Part shown: positions 1-6,121 of the stretch, piece by piece
Numbering within the stretch: the first letter of the stretch is position 1
Layout: the number at the start of each line of letters is the position of its first letter
Assembly (NCBI GenBank): GCA_025361685.1
Contig: JANYKE010000114.1
Span: forward strand, 1-8,266
DNA: 8,266 nt
DNA from: Eubacteriales bacterium
GTDB lineage: Bacteria > Bacillota > Clostridia > JANYKE01
Direction: 5' to 3'
The notes under the pieces: generated by a model
Told to the model about the DNA's origin: nothing
Database searches by the model: none
Seen by the model: the letters and a program-made list of their open reading frames with translations, nothing else
Program-made: the position numbers and the translations under genes

Positions 1-12
1 TTTTTACATCCA

Positions 13-41
13 ACAACATGTTGTCTGTTTGTGTTTAAACA
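13..41. repeat. Two short palindromes upstream of rsmG
   Basis: The sequence shows a perfect 12-base palindrome, ACAACATGTTGT, at 13-24, and a perfect 10-base palindrome, TGTTTAAACA, at 32-41. Part of the second, TTTAAACAA (34-42), recurs as a direct copy at 89-97. Neither palindrome has a loop and a following T-run of the kind expected of an intrinsic terminator, so an operator-type protein site is more likely than a hairpin, but no known regulator consensus was recognised. They may equally be chance in AT-rich intergenic DNA. The rest of 1-206 contains no supportable gene on either strand. Confidence 0.3.
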
Positions 42-99
42 AAAAAGTTTATAGCAAGCGGGACAGTTCTGCTTTTTGACAATTTAATTTTAAACAAGG

Positions 100-128
100 T
101 TTTTGGGAGAAGGGTTTTGTGGTATCAT
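100..128 (+). promoter_or_regulatory. Possible rsmG promoter (extended -10)
   Basis: TATCAT at 123-128 is preceded directly by TGG (120-122), which fits an extended -10 element (TGn next to the hexamer). The region 17 bases upstream, TTTTTG at 100-105, is a poor -35, so recognition would rest on the extended -10. Transcription would start near 135 and leave a leader of about 70 bases before the rsmG start. A perfect-looking TTGACA at 76-81 has no -10 at proper spacing. This is a weak call; rsmG may instead be read from an upstream gene outside the window. Confidence 0.3.
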
Positions 129-206
129 ATGCGTAGAAAAGAAATAATTATTGCTTGAGGTTTGTGGGATTATAAGTGACAAGCGAAATGAAAAGAGGCG
201 AGCGGG

Positions 207-881
207 ATGACGACTGAGGAGAGGTTCGATAAGTTTTCGGAGATGATTAGGGAGCGGAATAAGGTTATGAATCTGACTTCGATTGTTGATGTGCACGAGA
301 TTGAGGTTAAGCATTTTGAGGACTCGTTGTCGATTGTCCCGATTATAGATAAGTACAGCGGCAAGGGTGAGAGGACGAGTGTTAGGGTTATTGATATTGG
401 CACGGGTGCAGGGTTTCCGGGTATACCGGTCAAGATTGTGTGCGAGGATTTAGAAGTGACGCTGATGGACTCCGTCGGAAAAAAGGTTGACTTTGTCAAC
501 GACGTGATCCGGGAGCTGAAGCTGGACAAGGCTGTTGCGATTCACGGACGCGCGGAAGATTATGCACACAAAACAGAATTTCGTGAGGTCTATGACATAG
601 CAACTGCGCGAGCGGTCGCCGCCCTCCCCGTCCTCTGTGAATACTGTCTCCCATTTTTAAAGGTCGGCGGCATATTCATCGCAATGAAAGGCGGCGAATC
701 CGAAGACATCGGGTCAGCCCAAAAAGCCCTCGAAATATTAGGAGGCGAAGTCATCGATGAGATCAGGTTTGAGTTGGGCGAAGATAAGTTCAAACGCAGG
801 ATAATAGTGGTAAAAAAAGTTAAAACAACCCTGGCAAAATATCCAAGAAAAGCAGGCAAACCGGCACAAAACCCGCTCTAA
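207..881 (+). CDS. rsmG: 16S rRNA (guanine-527 N7)-methyltransferase RsmG
   Basis: This cytoplasmic Rossmann-fold enzyme transfers a methyl group from S-adenosylmethionine to N7 of G527 in 16S rRNA, and its loss is known to give low-level streptomycin resistance. The 224-residue protein shows NLTSI (22-26), KHFEDS (35-40), the SAM-binding loop IDIGTGAGFPGIPVKI (62-77), the acidic ribose-contact strand end LMDSVGKK (86-93), GRAEDYA (114-120), ATARAVAALP (132-141) and the family C-terminal ending KYPRKAGKPAQNPL (211-224). The ATG at 207 is preceded by AGAGG (194-198) at 8-base spacing, and an in-frame TGA at 189-191 rules out any longer start. The protein therefore lacks roughly the first 15-20 residues present in the E. 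coli and B. subtilis proteins, while the SAM fold is complete. The first half of the gene is G-rich over C on this strand and the second half is not. Identity is secure; the N-terminus is slightly unusual. Confidence 0.96.
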   Translation: MTTEERFDKFSEMIRERNKVMNLTSIVDVHEIEVKHFEDSLSIVPIIDKYSGKGERTSVRVIDIGTGAGFPGIPVKIVCEDLEVTLMDSVGKKVDFVNDVIRELKLDKAVAIHGRAEDYAHKTEFREVYDIATARAVAALPVLCEYCLPFLKVGGIFIAMKGGESEDIGSAQKALEILGGEVIDEIRFELGEDKFKRRIIVVKKVKTTLAKYPRKAGKPAQNPL

Positions 882-898
882 TCAGTCTCCTCTTTTCC

Positions 899-927
899 TT
901 GACTTTAGGCGCAAAAAAAGGTAAAAT
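899..927 (+). promoter_or_regulatory. Sigma-A-type promoter for gyrA
   Basis: TTGACT (899-904) and TAAAAT (922-927) are separated by exactly 17 bases, each one mismatch from the vegetative consensus TTGACA/TATAAT. Transcription would begin around 933-936, giving a leader of about 32 bases to the gyrA start. This makes gyrA, and probably the genes behind it, independent of rsmG. No terminator hairpin is visible between the rsmG stop and this promoter, so read-through from rsmG is also possible. Confidence 0.7.
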
Positions 928-934
928 AATAACA

Positions 935-946
935 GTCAACTTTGAC
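935..946. repeat. Inverted repeat at the predicted gyrA transcription start
   Basis: GTCAA (935-939) and TTGAC (942-946) form a 5-base perfect inverted repeat around a CT centre, lying at the predicted first transcribed bases of gyrA. A site there could be an operator, but the arms are short and no regulator is recognised. Chance is a fair explanation. Confidence 0.2.
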
Positions 947-966
947 ACGAAAGGAAAGAATATTTA

Positions 967-3564
967 ATGCCTAAAGATAAGAATGGTTTTGAAGGTGAAG
1001 ACAGAGATATTTCGTTTGAGAACCAAAGGATTATACCTATAGAAATAGAAGCCGAAATGAAGAAGTCTTTTATTGACTATGCGATGAGCGTCATAATTGA
1101 GCGCGCGCTTCCCGATGTTCGCGACGGATTAAAGCCCGTTCACAGAAGAATTCTCTACTCCATGTACACGCAGGGATTCACCCCTGACAAGTCATATCGC
1201 AAATGCGCAACAACCGTCGGCGACGTTCTCGGACGTTTTCATCCTCACGGTGACGCAGCAGTTTACGACAGCTTGGTTCGTATGGCTCAGGATTTTTCAC
1301 TCCGCCATCCACTTGTAGAAGGACACGGTAACTTCGGTTCACGCGACGGCGATTCACCAGCCGCATATCGTTACACAGAAGCAAGACTCGACAAGATTTC
1401 CATGGAAATGTTAGCCGACATCAACAAAGATACAGTCGATTTTCGACCTAACTTTGACGACCACGAAATGGAGCCAAACGTTCTCCCTTCGCGATTCCCA
1501 AACCTACTTGTCAATGGCTCATCCGGCATAGCAGTCGGCATGGCAACCAACATACCGCCGCATAATTTGGGCGAAGTAATCGACGGCGTTATCGCAATAA
1601 TTGACAACCCCGAAATCACGATTGATGAGCTCGGAGAAATAATCAAAGGACCTGACTTCCCAACCGCCGGCAACATCCTAGGCAGACAAGGAATCAGAGA
1701 CGCATACAGAACCGGTAAGGGTCGCATTGTAATCAGATCAGAAGCCAACATCGAGGTTTCCGATTCAGGCAAACAAAGAATCATCGTTTCCGAATTGCCA
1801 TATCAGGTTAACAAGGCAAGACTCATCGAAAAAATTGCTGAGCTTGTCAAGGATAAGAGGCTTGAAGGTATCTCTAATATCAACGACGAGTCGGACAGAA
1901 ATGATCCGGTACGTATTGTTATTGACCTTAAGCGCGATTGCAATGCCAACGTTCTGTTGAACCAATTGTATAAGCACACTCAGCTGCAAGACAGTTTTTC
2001 CGCCAACATGATTGCAATAGTTTACAGCAAGGAAGGCAAATATGAGCCCAAAATGCTAAATTTGCGTGAGATTATCGACCATTATATTGAGCACCAAAAA
2101 CGCGTTATCAAAAGGCGTACAAAATTCGATCTCGAAAAGGCCGAAGCGCAGGCGCACATTTTGGAAGGCTTGAAGATTGCGCTGGATAATCTTGACAGAG
2201 TTATAAAAATTATCAGAGAGTCCGGCAACGAAGCTGAAGCAAAAGCTAACTTAATGGAAGCATTTGCGCTTTCCGACAGACAAGCTCAAGCCATCGTTGA
2301 TATGAGACTCGGTCGTCTTACCGGTCTTGAACGCGAAAAGCTCGAAAGCCAGTACAAGGAGCTGCTCGAAAAAATTGCTTATTTCCGAGGTGTCCTGGCC
2401 GATGAACATCTCGTATGCGATGTAATTAAACAGGAAATGACCGTTGTCAAAAATAAATTTGCCAATCCGCGCAGAAGCAAAATTGTTGCCGGCATCGGCG
2501 ATATCGATATGGAAGATTTGATTGAAGAGGAAGACAACATCATCACACTGACACATTTTGGATACATCAAAAGACTGACAGTTGATACATACAGAAGCCA
2601 GAAGCGTGGCGGCAAAGGCGTGAGCGGACTCAGCACACGTGAAGAGGATTTTGTTGAGACATTGTTCGTGACCTCGACACACAGCTTCATCCTGTTCTTC
2701 ACGACCAGGGGCAAGGTATTCCGACTGAAGGCGTACCAGATTCCGGAAGCGAGCAGGCATGCCAAGGGGACAGCCATCGTTAATTTGCTGGAACTAGAGG
2801 CAGACGAAAAAATCTCTGCGATTATTCCGGTCATGGAGCACGAGAAAGAAACTTATCTCATGATGTGTACACGTAACGGTATTGTCAAAAAGACTGCGCT
2901 CTCAAAATATGACAACATTCGTAAGGGCGGAATCGCTTCGATAGTATTGCGCGACGATGACGAGTTGATTCAAGTCAAGCAGACCGACGGAACCAAAGAT
3001 GTGTTCATCGGAACATACAATGGTTTTTCTATCAGATTTAACGAGTCTGATGCAAGGCCTATCGGCCGCGTGTCTCAAGGTGTCAGAGGTATTGAGCTAC
3101 GCAAGAGCGACCGCGTTATCGGTATGGAAATCGTTGAACCCGAGACAAAACTTCTTGTTGTTACCGAAAATGGTTTCGGCAAGCGTACAGAGATAGATGA
3201 GTACAGAGTTCAGACGCGTGGAGGCAAGGGTGTGCTCACTTACAGAGTCACTGATAAGACAGGTAATGTTGCCGGAATGAAGCTTGTTAACGACACGGAT
3301 GACCTGATGATTATCAGCATTGACGGCACAATTATCCGTATGCATGTTGACGAGATTAGTGTTCTTGGACGCGCAACTCAAGGCGTTACACTTATGCGTG
3401 TTCGCGGCGAAGATAACATGGTTGTGAGTGTTGAAAATATTCCTCGTGAAGAAGATGACGATAGCGAGAATGATAGCGAGAACGATAATGTTAATGAAAA
3501 CGATAATGAAAACGAAAATGATAGCAACATCGACAACGACAATAGCGGAGAAGGAGAAGTTTAA
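967..3564 (+). CDS. gyrA: DNA gyrase subunit A
   Basis: This is the breakage-reunion subunit of the A2B2 gyrase, which introduces negative supercoils using ATP hydrolysed by GyrB. The 865-residue protein shows the winged-helix core with the family signatures ALPDVRDGLKPVHRRILY (47-64), RFHPHGD (90-96) and AAYRYTEARL (132-141). Tyr136 is the DNA-linking tyrosine, with Arg135 before it. The tower and coiled-coil regions follow to about residue 490. The C-terminal beta-pinwheel carries the GyrA box as QKRGGKG (545-551) and a related QTRGGKG (749-755); the box marks gyrase rather than topoisomerase IV. Residues 828-865 form a low-complexity acidic and Asn-rich tail. Alanine (Ala97) sits at the E. 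coli Ser83 quinolone-contact position, with Asp101 at the Asp87 position. The ATG at 967 follows AAGGA (951-955) with a longish 11-base gap. The stop lies one base before the next start. gyrB is not in the window. Confidence 0.98.
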   Translation: MPKDKNGFEGEDRDISFENQRIIPIEIEAEMKKSFIDYAMSVIIERALPDVRDGLKPVHRRILYSMYTQGFTPDKSYRKCATTVGDVLGRFHPHGDAAVYDSLVRMAQDFSLRHPLVEGHGNFGSRDGDSPAAYRYTEARLDKISMEMLADINKDTVDFRPNFDDHEMEPNVLPSRFPNLLVNGSSGIAVGMATNIPPHNLGEVIDGVIAIIDNPEITIDELGEIIKGPDFPTAGNILGRQGIRDAYRTGKGRIVIRSEANIEVSDSGKQRIIVSELPYQVNKARLIEKIAELVKDKRLEGISNINDESDRNDPVRIVIDLKRDCNANVLLNQLYKHTQLQDSFSANMIAIVYSKEGKYEPKMLNLREIIDHYIEHQKRVIKRRTKFDLEKAEAQAHILEGLKIALDNLDRVIKIIRESGNEAEAKANLMEAFALSDRQAQAIVDMRLGRLTGLEREKLESQYKELLEKIAYFRGVLADEHLVCDVIKQEMTVVKNKFANPRRSKIVAGIGDIDMEDLIEEEDNIITLTHFGYIKRLTVDTYRSQKRGGKGVSGLSTREEDFVETLFVTSTHSFILFFTTRGKVFRLKAYQIPEASRHAKGTAIVNLLELEADEKISAIIPVMEHEKETYLMMCTRNGIVKKTALSKYDNIRKGGIASIVLRDDDELIQVKQTDGTKDVFIGTYNGFSIRFNESDARPIGRVSQGVRGIELRKSDRVIGMEIVEPETKLLVVTENGFGKRTEIDEYRVQTRGGKGVLTYRVTDKTGNVAGMKLVNDTDDLMIISIDGTIIRMHVDEISVLGRATQGVTLMRVRGEDNMVVSVENIPREEDDDSENDSENDNVNENDNENENDSNIDNDNSGEGEV
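3451..3561 (+). repeat. Low-complexity repeats encoding the acidic GyrA tail
   Basis: The end of gyrA is built from degenerate GATAAT/GATAGC/GAAAAC/GAGAAT units. Two almost identical 12-base units stand in tandem at 3460-3471 and 3472-3483, differing only in the last base, and a GATAAT...GAAAAC unit is repeated at 3484-3501 (with a 6-base insert) and 3502-3513. It encodes residues 829-865; counting from residue 828, the 38-residue tail has 18 Asp or Glu, 11 Asn and no Lys or Arg. All units are multiples of three, so length changes by slippage would keep the frame. The GH4 ribosome binding site sits inside the last codons of this stretch. Confidence 0.75.
3551..3556 (+). promoter_or_regulatory. 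Ribosome binding site that fixes the GH4 start
   Basis: AAGGAG lies within the final gyrA codons, 9 bases before the ATG at 3566. It supports that ATG over upstream in-frame ATG codons within gyrA (from 3428), whose translation would be a basic, Met/Thr/Ile/Lys-rich shadow of the gyrA tail and not part of the GH4 fold. Confidence 0.85.
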
Positions 3565-3565
3565 G

Positions 3566-4960
3566 ATGAATTACATTAATAATGAGAAGGTCGAAGATCT
3601 AAAAATTGCTTATATCGGAGGCGGTTCGCGTGGCTGGGCGTGGGAGCTTATGGCTGACCTTGCGCTTGATGACCAACTTTCCGGTTCGGTATACTTGTAT
3701 GATATAGATTTCGATGCAGCCATGGCAAATGAAATTATAGGTAACAAGCTTAAAGATAGATCGGACGTTGTTGGCAAATGGGATTACAAAGCTTCTAAGA
3801 CTTTGCAAGAGGCTCTCACCGGTGCAGACTTTATTGTTATTTCAATACTGCCGGGAACATTTGACGAGATGGCTTCTGATGTTCACACTCCTGAAAAATA
3901 CGGTATATACCAAGCGGTTGGCGACACAGTCGGACCGGGCGGAATTGTAAGAGCAATGCGTACAGTGCCGATGTATGTTGAGATTGCGGAAGCGATTAAA
4001 GCATTTGCACCTAAGGCGTGGGTAATAAATTATACGAATCCAATGACGGTTTGCACACGCACACTGTATAAAGTTTTCCCTGAAGTTAAAGCGTTCGGCT
4101 GCTGCCATGAAGTATTTGGCGATCAGAATCTTATGAGAGAAATGCTTGAGGATATGGAAGGAATCAAGGTTGAGCACAGAAACGAGATTCGCACTAACGT
4201 TCTTGGTGTTAATCATTTTACTTGGTTTGACAAGATGAGTTACAAAGGTATTGATCTATTCCCAATGTTTAAAGAGTTTGTTGATAAGTATAGTGAGACA
4301 GGTTATGAACAAAAAGAGACTGAGGCCGATGACCTTGGAGACTATTTTAGAAGCGGAAGAAGAGTTGGCTTTGATTTATATAAGCGTTATGGAATATTTG
4401 CGGCAAGCGGCGACAGACATGTTTCAGAATTTATGCCGCCTTGGTATCTAAAAGATCCCGAAACCGTGGAGGCCTGGGGATTTGCTTTGACGCCGGTATC
4501 ATGGAGAAAGCACTGGCGCGAGGTTTTGATTGATAAGAGCAATAAGCTTGTTGCCGGCGAGACAGAATTTGAATTGAAGTCATCGGGCGAAGAAGGAGTT
4601 CTCCAGATGAAGGCTGTTCTTGGTCTTGGACACATGGTTACCAATCTCAATATTCCAAACAAGGGTCAGATTCCAAATCTTCCTTGGGATGCAGTTGTCG
4701 AGACTAACGCAGTTATCGAAAGAGATTTGGTTAGTCCTGTATATGCAGGAAATTTGCCCAATAATGTTAATGCACTTGTTCTAAAACATGTTATGACTCA
4801 GGAGATGATTGTCGAAGCGGGCATGACCAAGAATTTGAATCTCGCATTCAACGCATTTACCAATGACAATCTAGTAGCAATTGATATCAAAGACGCAGAA
4901 AAATTATTTGCGGAAATGACCAATAACACCAAAGCATATTTGGACGGCTGGGGAATATAA
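3566..4960 (+). CDS. NAD-dependent family 4 glycoside hydrolase, alpha-glucosidase/alpha-galactosidase type
   Basis: GH4 enzymes hydrolyse glycosides by an NAD+- and usually Mn2+-dependent route: the sugar C3 hydroxyl is oxidised, the aglycone is eliminated, and the ring is then hydrated and reduced. The 464-residue protein opens with a Rossmann strand and loop KIAYIGGGSRGW (13-24). It then shows GDTVGPGGIVRAMRTVP (119-135), INYTNPM (154-160), the metal-site and specificity motif CHEV with Cys180 and His181, VNHFTWF (215-221) with His217 as the likely second metal ligand, and GDRHVSEF (282-289). As I recall the GH4 literature, CHEV at this site goes with alpha-glucosidases, CHSV with alpha-galactosidases, and CDMP or CN(V/I)P with phospho-glycosidases. 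An unphosphorylated alpha-linked glucoside-like or uronide substrate is therefore the best guess. There is no signal peptide, so it acts on imported substrate. It starts one base after the gyrA stop and is followed 27 bases later by an amidohydrolase gene. Family is secure; substrate is not. Confidence 0.92.
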   Translation: MNYINNEKVEDLKIAYIGGGSRGWAWELMADLALDDQLSGSVYLYDIDFDAAMANEIIGNKLKDRSDVVGKWDYKASKTLQEALTGADFIVISILPGTFDEMASDVHTPEKYGIYQAVGDTVGPGGIVRAMRTVPMYVEIAEAIKAFAPKAWVINYTNPMTVCTRTLYKVFPEVKAFGCCHEVFGDQNLMREMLEDMEGIKVEHRNEIRTNVLGVNHFTWFDKMSYKGIDLFPMFKEFVDKYSETGYEQKETEADDLGDYFRSGRRVGFDLYKRYGIFAASGDRHVSEFMPPWYLKDPETVEAWGFALTPVSWRKHWREVLIDKSNKLVAGETEFELKSSGEEGVLQMKAVLGLGHMVTNLNIPNKGQIPNLPWDAVVETNAVIERDLVSPVYAGNLPNNVNALVLKHVMTQEMIVEAGMTKNLNLAFNAFTNDNLVAIDIKDAEKLFAEMTNNTKAYLDGWGI

Positions 4961-4975
4961 TTAATATATTTTTTT

Positions 4976-4980
4976 GGAGG
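4976..4980 (+). promoter_or_regulatory. Strong ribosome binding site for the amidohydrolase
   Basis: GGAGG stands 7 bases before the ATG at 4988, directly after an AT-rich stretch and a run of seven T (4969-4975). It selects the 4988 start over an out-of-frame ATG at 4974, which lies ahead of this site. Confidence 0.85.
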
Positions 4981-4987
4981 AACTGTT

Positions 4988-6064
4988 ATGGAATATAATA
5001 AAGAGCGCGAAGAAAGATATCCGCATTCACCTTGCCTATGGGAAAGAGACGAAAGCGATGGAAGATTTTCAAAAGGATGGGGTTCGCATTTTAAAACCTC
5101 AGAATTATATTTTGCAGATGTTCACAAGCATATTACCTGTAAGGATATTTCAAATATTGAACCTTACGTAGATGCATATTTTAAAGCGTGGGATCATAAA
5201 CGCATAAAACAGTTTGGCCTAATACTTCCGCCGACTGTTGCTCCTGACTCAAAAAAGGACGGTAATTTTGTCGGACTTGGAAGCTTCAAAACATTTGAGG
5301 AAAATCAGCCTTATCTTGAATTTGCCAAAGGGCGTAAAGATATTACACCGATGATTTGGCCGCATTATGAAAATCCAAATCTGGATTTTGTTAAGAAGTC
5401 AATTGAAAACGGTGCTAAGGGTGTTAAACTGCACAATGCTCACATTCTTATGGAGGGCGGCAATCGTAAGGAATGGTTCAGCGACGAATGGGATAAGGTA
5501 TTTTCATATTTGGACGATAACAAGATTCCGATTTTGTTCCATGTAACGCAGCGACTGACGCCAAACCTTTACGGACTTGGCGGCAGAAATTCTTATTGGA
5601 AGCAGGCTTGGGAAAAAGGCGTGACATTTACGAATCAAGATTTGATGGATGATTATATTGAACTCATTGAGAAATATCCGAACATTCCCTTTATCGGCGC
5701 GCATCAGCTGCACCTTGGTTGGGACAAGCTTGCAGATTATTTTGACAAGTATCCAAATTTCAATGTTGACACAAGCGTTGGCTGCACAGTTCTGCACAGT
5801 GACAGAATGTACGAAGATGACATCAATGAGCTGCGCGCAATTTTTATTAAGTACCACGACAGAATTTTATTTGGGACAGACGAATGCATCAACGATAAGG
5901 AGCCTATTGACAGCGTTCCAAGCGCATACCACACAGATTGGGAAGATCAGCACATTAGATTTATGCGTCAACTCGATTTGCCATTTGATGAATTGCAAAA
6001 TATTGCACATGGCAATTTTAACCGACTGTTTGGCGTTGAAAAATTACTTGTGGGCGTGGAATAA
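4988..6064 (+). CDS. COG2159-type TIM-barrel amidohydrolase, substrate unknown
   Basis: The protein is a predicted cytoplasmic metal-dependent hydrolase or decarboxylase of the amidohydrolase-2 group, whose known members include ACMSD-type decarboxylases and 4-oxalomesaconate-type enzymes. The 358 residues contain the expected metal set in order: HxH as DVHKH (44-48) at the end of strand 1, GVKLHN (145-150), FHVTQ with His185, GAHQLH with His239, and FGTDE with the likely catalytic Asp298. The family-typical ending HGNFNRLFG is at 341-349. A tail of about 40 residues rich in charge and aromatics precedes the barrel and has no signal peptide. The gene follows the GH4 gene at 27 bases and has its own strong ribosome binding site, so the two are probably co-expressed and may act on one substrate, for example an acyl or cyclic aglycone released by the glycosidase. 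That link is inference. All metal ligands appear present, so it should be active. Confidence 0.85.
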   Translation: MEYNKEREERYPHSPCLWERDESDGRFSKGWGSHFKTSELYFADVHKHITCKDISNIEPYVDAYFKAWDHKRIKQFGLILPPTVAPDSKKDGNFVGLGSFKTFEENQPYLEFAKGRKDITPMIWPHYENPNLDFVKKSIENGAKGVKLHNAHILMEGGNRKEWFSDEWDKVFSYLDDNKIPILFHVTQRLTPNLYGLGGRNSYWKQAWEKGVTFTNQDLMDDYIELIEKYPNIPFIGAHQLHLGWDKLADYFDKYPNFNVDTSVGCTVLHSDRMYEDDINELRAIFIKYHDRILFGTDECINDKEPIDSVPSAYHTDWEDQHIRFMRQLDLPFDELQNIAHGNFNRLFGVEKLLVGVE

Positions 6065-6065
6065 A
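6036..6065 (+). promoter_or_regulatory. Weak candidate promoter before murA
   Basis: TTGAAA (6036-6041) and AATAAA (6060-6065) are 18 bases apart, and TGG directly precedes the latter, resembling an extended -10. It overlaps the last codons of the amidohydrolase and would give a leader of about 50 bases for murA. It is offered because the 57-base gap is the longest break between the gyrA and rlmH genes and because an essential cell-wall gene would gain from its own start. The gap also contains two AAATGTA copies (6072-6078 and 6090-6096). Confidence 0.22.
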
Positions 6066-6121
6066 CTGAGTAAATGTAGCAAGCGAAGCAAATGTAAATA
6101 CTTTTGAGAGCAGGCGTATAG

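Noticed and set aside
1..206. DnaA box, parS or Noc site marking the replication origin
   Set aside because: No TTATNCACA-type box or parS/Noc consensus was found in this stretch; the TGTGGGATTA stretch at 165-174 has an extra G relative to a DnaA box.
129..217. Two tiny reading frames ahead of rsmG (129-158 and 188-217, nine residues each), as possible leader peptides
   Set aside because: Neither has a convincing ribosome binding site or attenuator-like structure; short frames of this size arise by chance.
2251..2834. Long open frames on the minus strand across gyrA
   Set aside because: They lie opposite a fully recognisable gyrA domain, have no ribosome binding site and no recognisable protein family, and are shadows of coding sequence.
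3428..3565. An extended start for the GH4 gene inside gyrA, adding 46 residues
   Set aside because: The added residues are a frame-shifted reading of the gyrA repeat tail, rich in Met, Thr, Ile and Lys. AAGGAG at 3551-3556 points to the ATG at 3566, and the GH4 Rossmann strand begins soon after that start.
4956..4961. Perfect TATAAT at the GH4 stop as a promoter for the amidohydrolase
   Set aside because: There is no -35-like hexamer at 16-18 bases upstream and no extended -10 TG; the region is AT-rich, so the hexamer is likely chance.
4961..4975. AT-rich stretch with seven T after the GH4 gene as a terminator
   Set aside because: No GC-containing stem precedes the T-run, and a strong ribosome binding site follows at once, which fits continued transcription.
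5649..6107. Overlapping 152-residue plus-strand frame within the amidohydrolase gene
   Set aside because: It is an out-of-frame reading of the conserved amidohydrolase, covering its catalytic Asp and C-terminal motifs, with low-quality composition.
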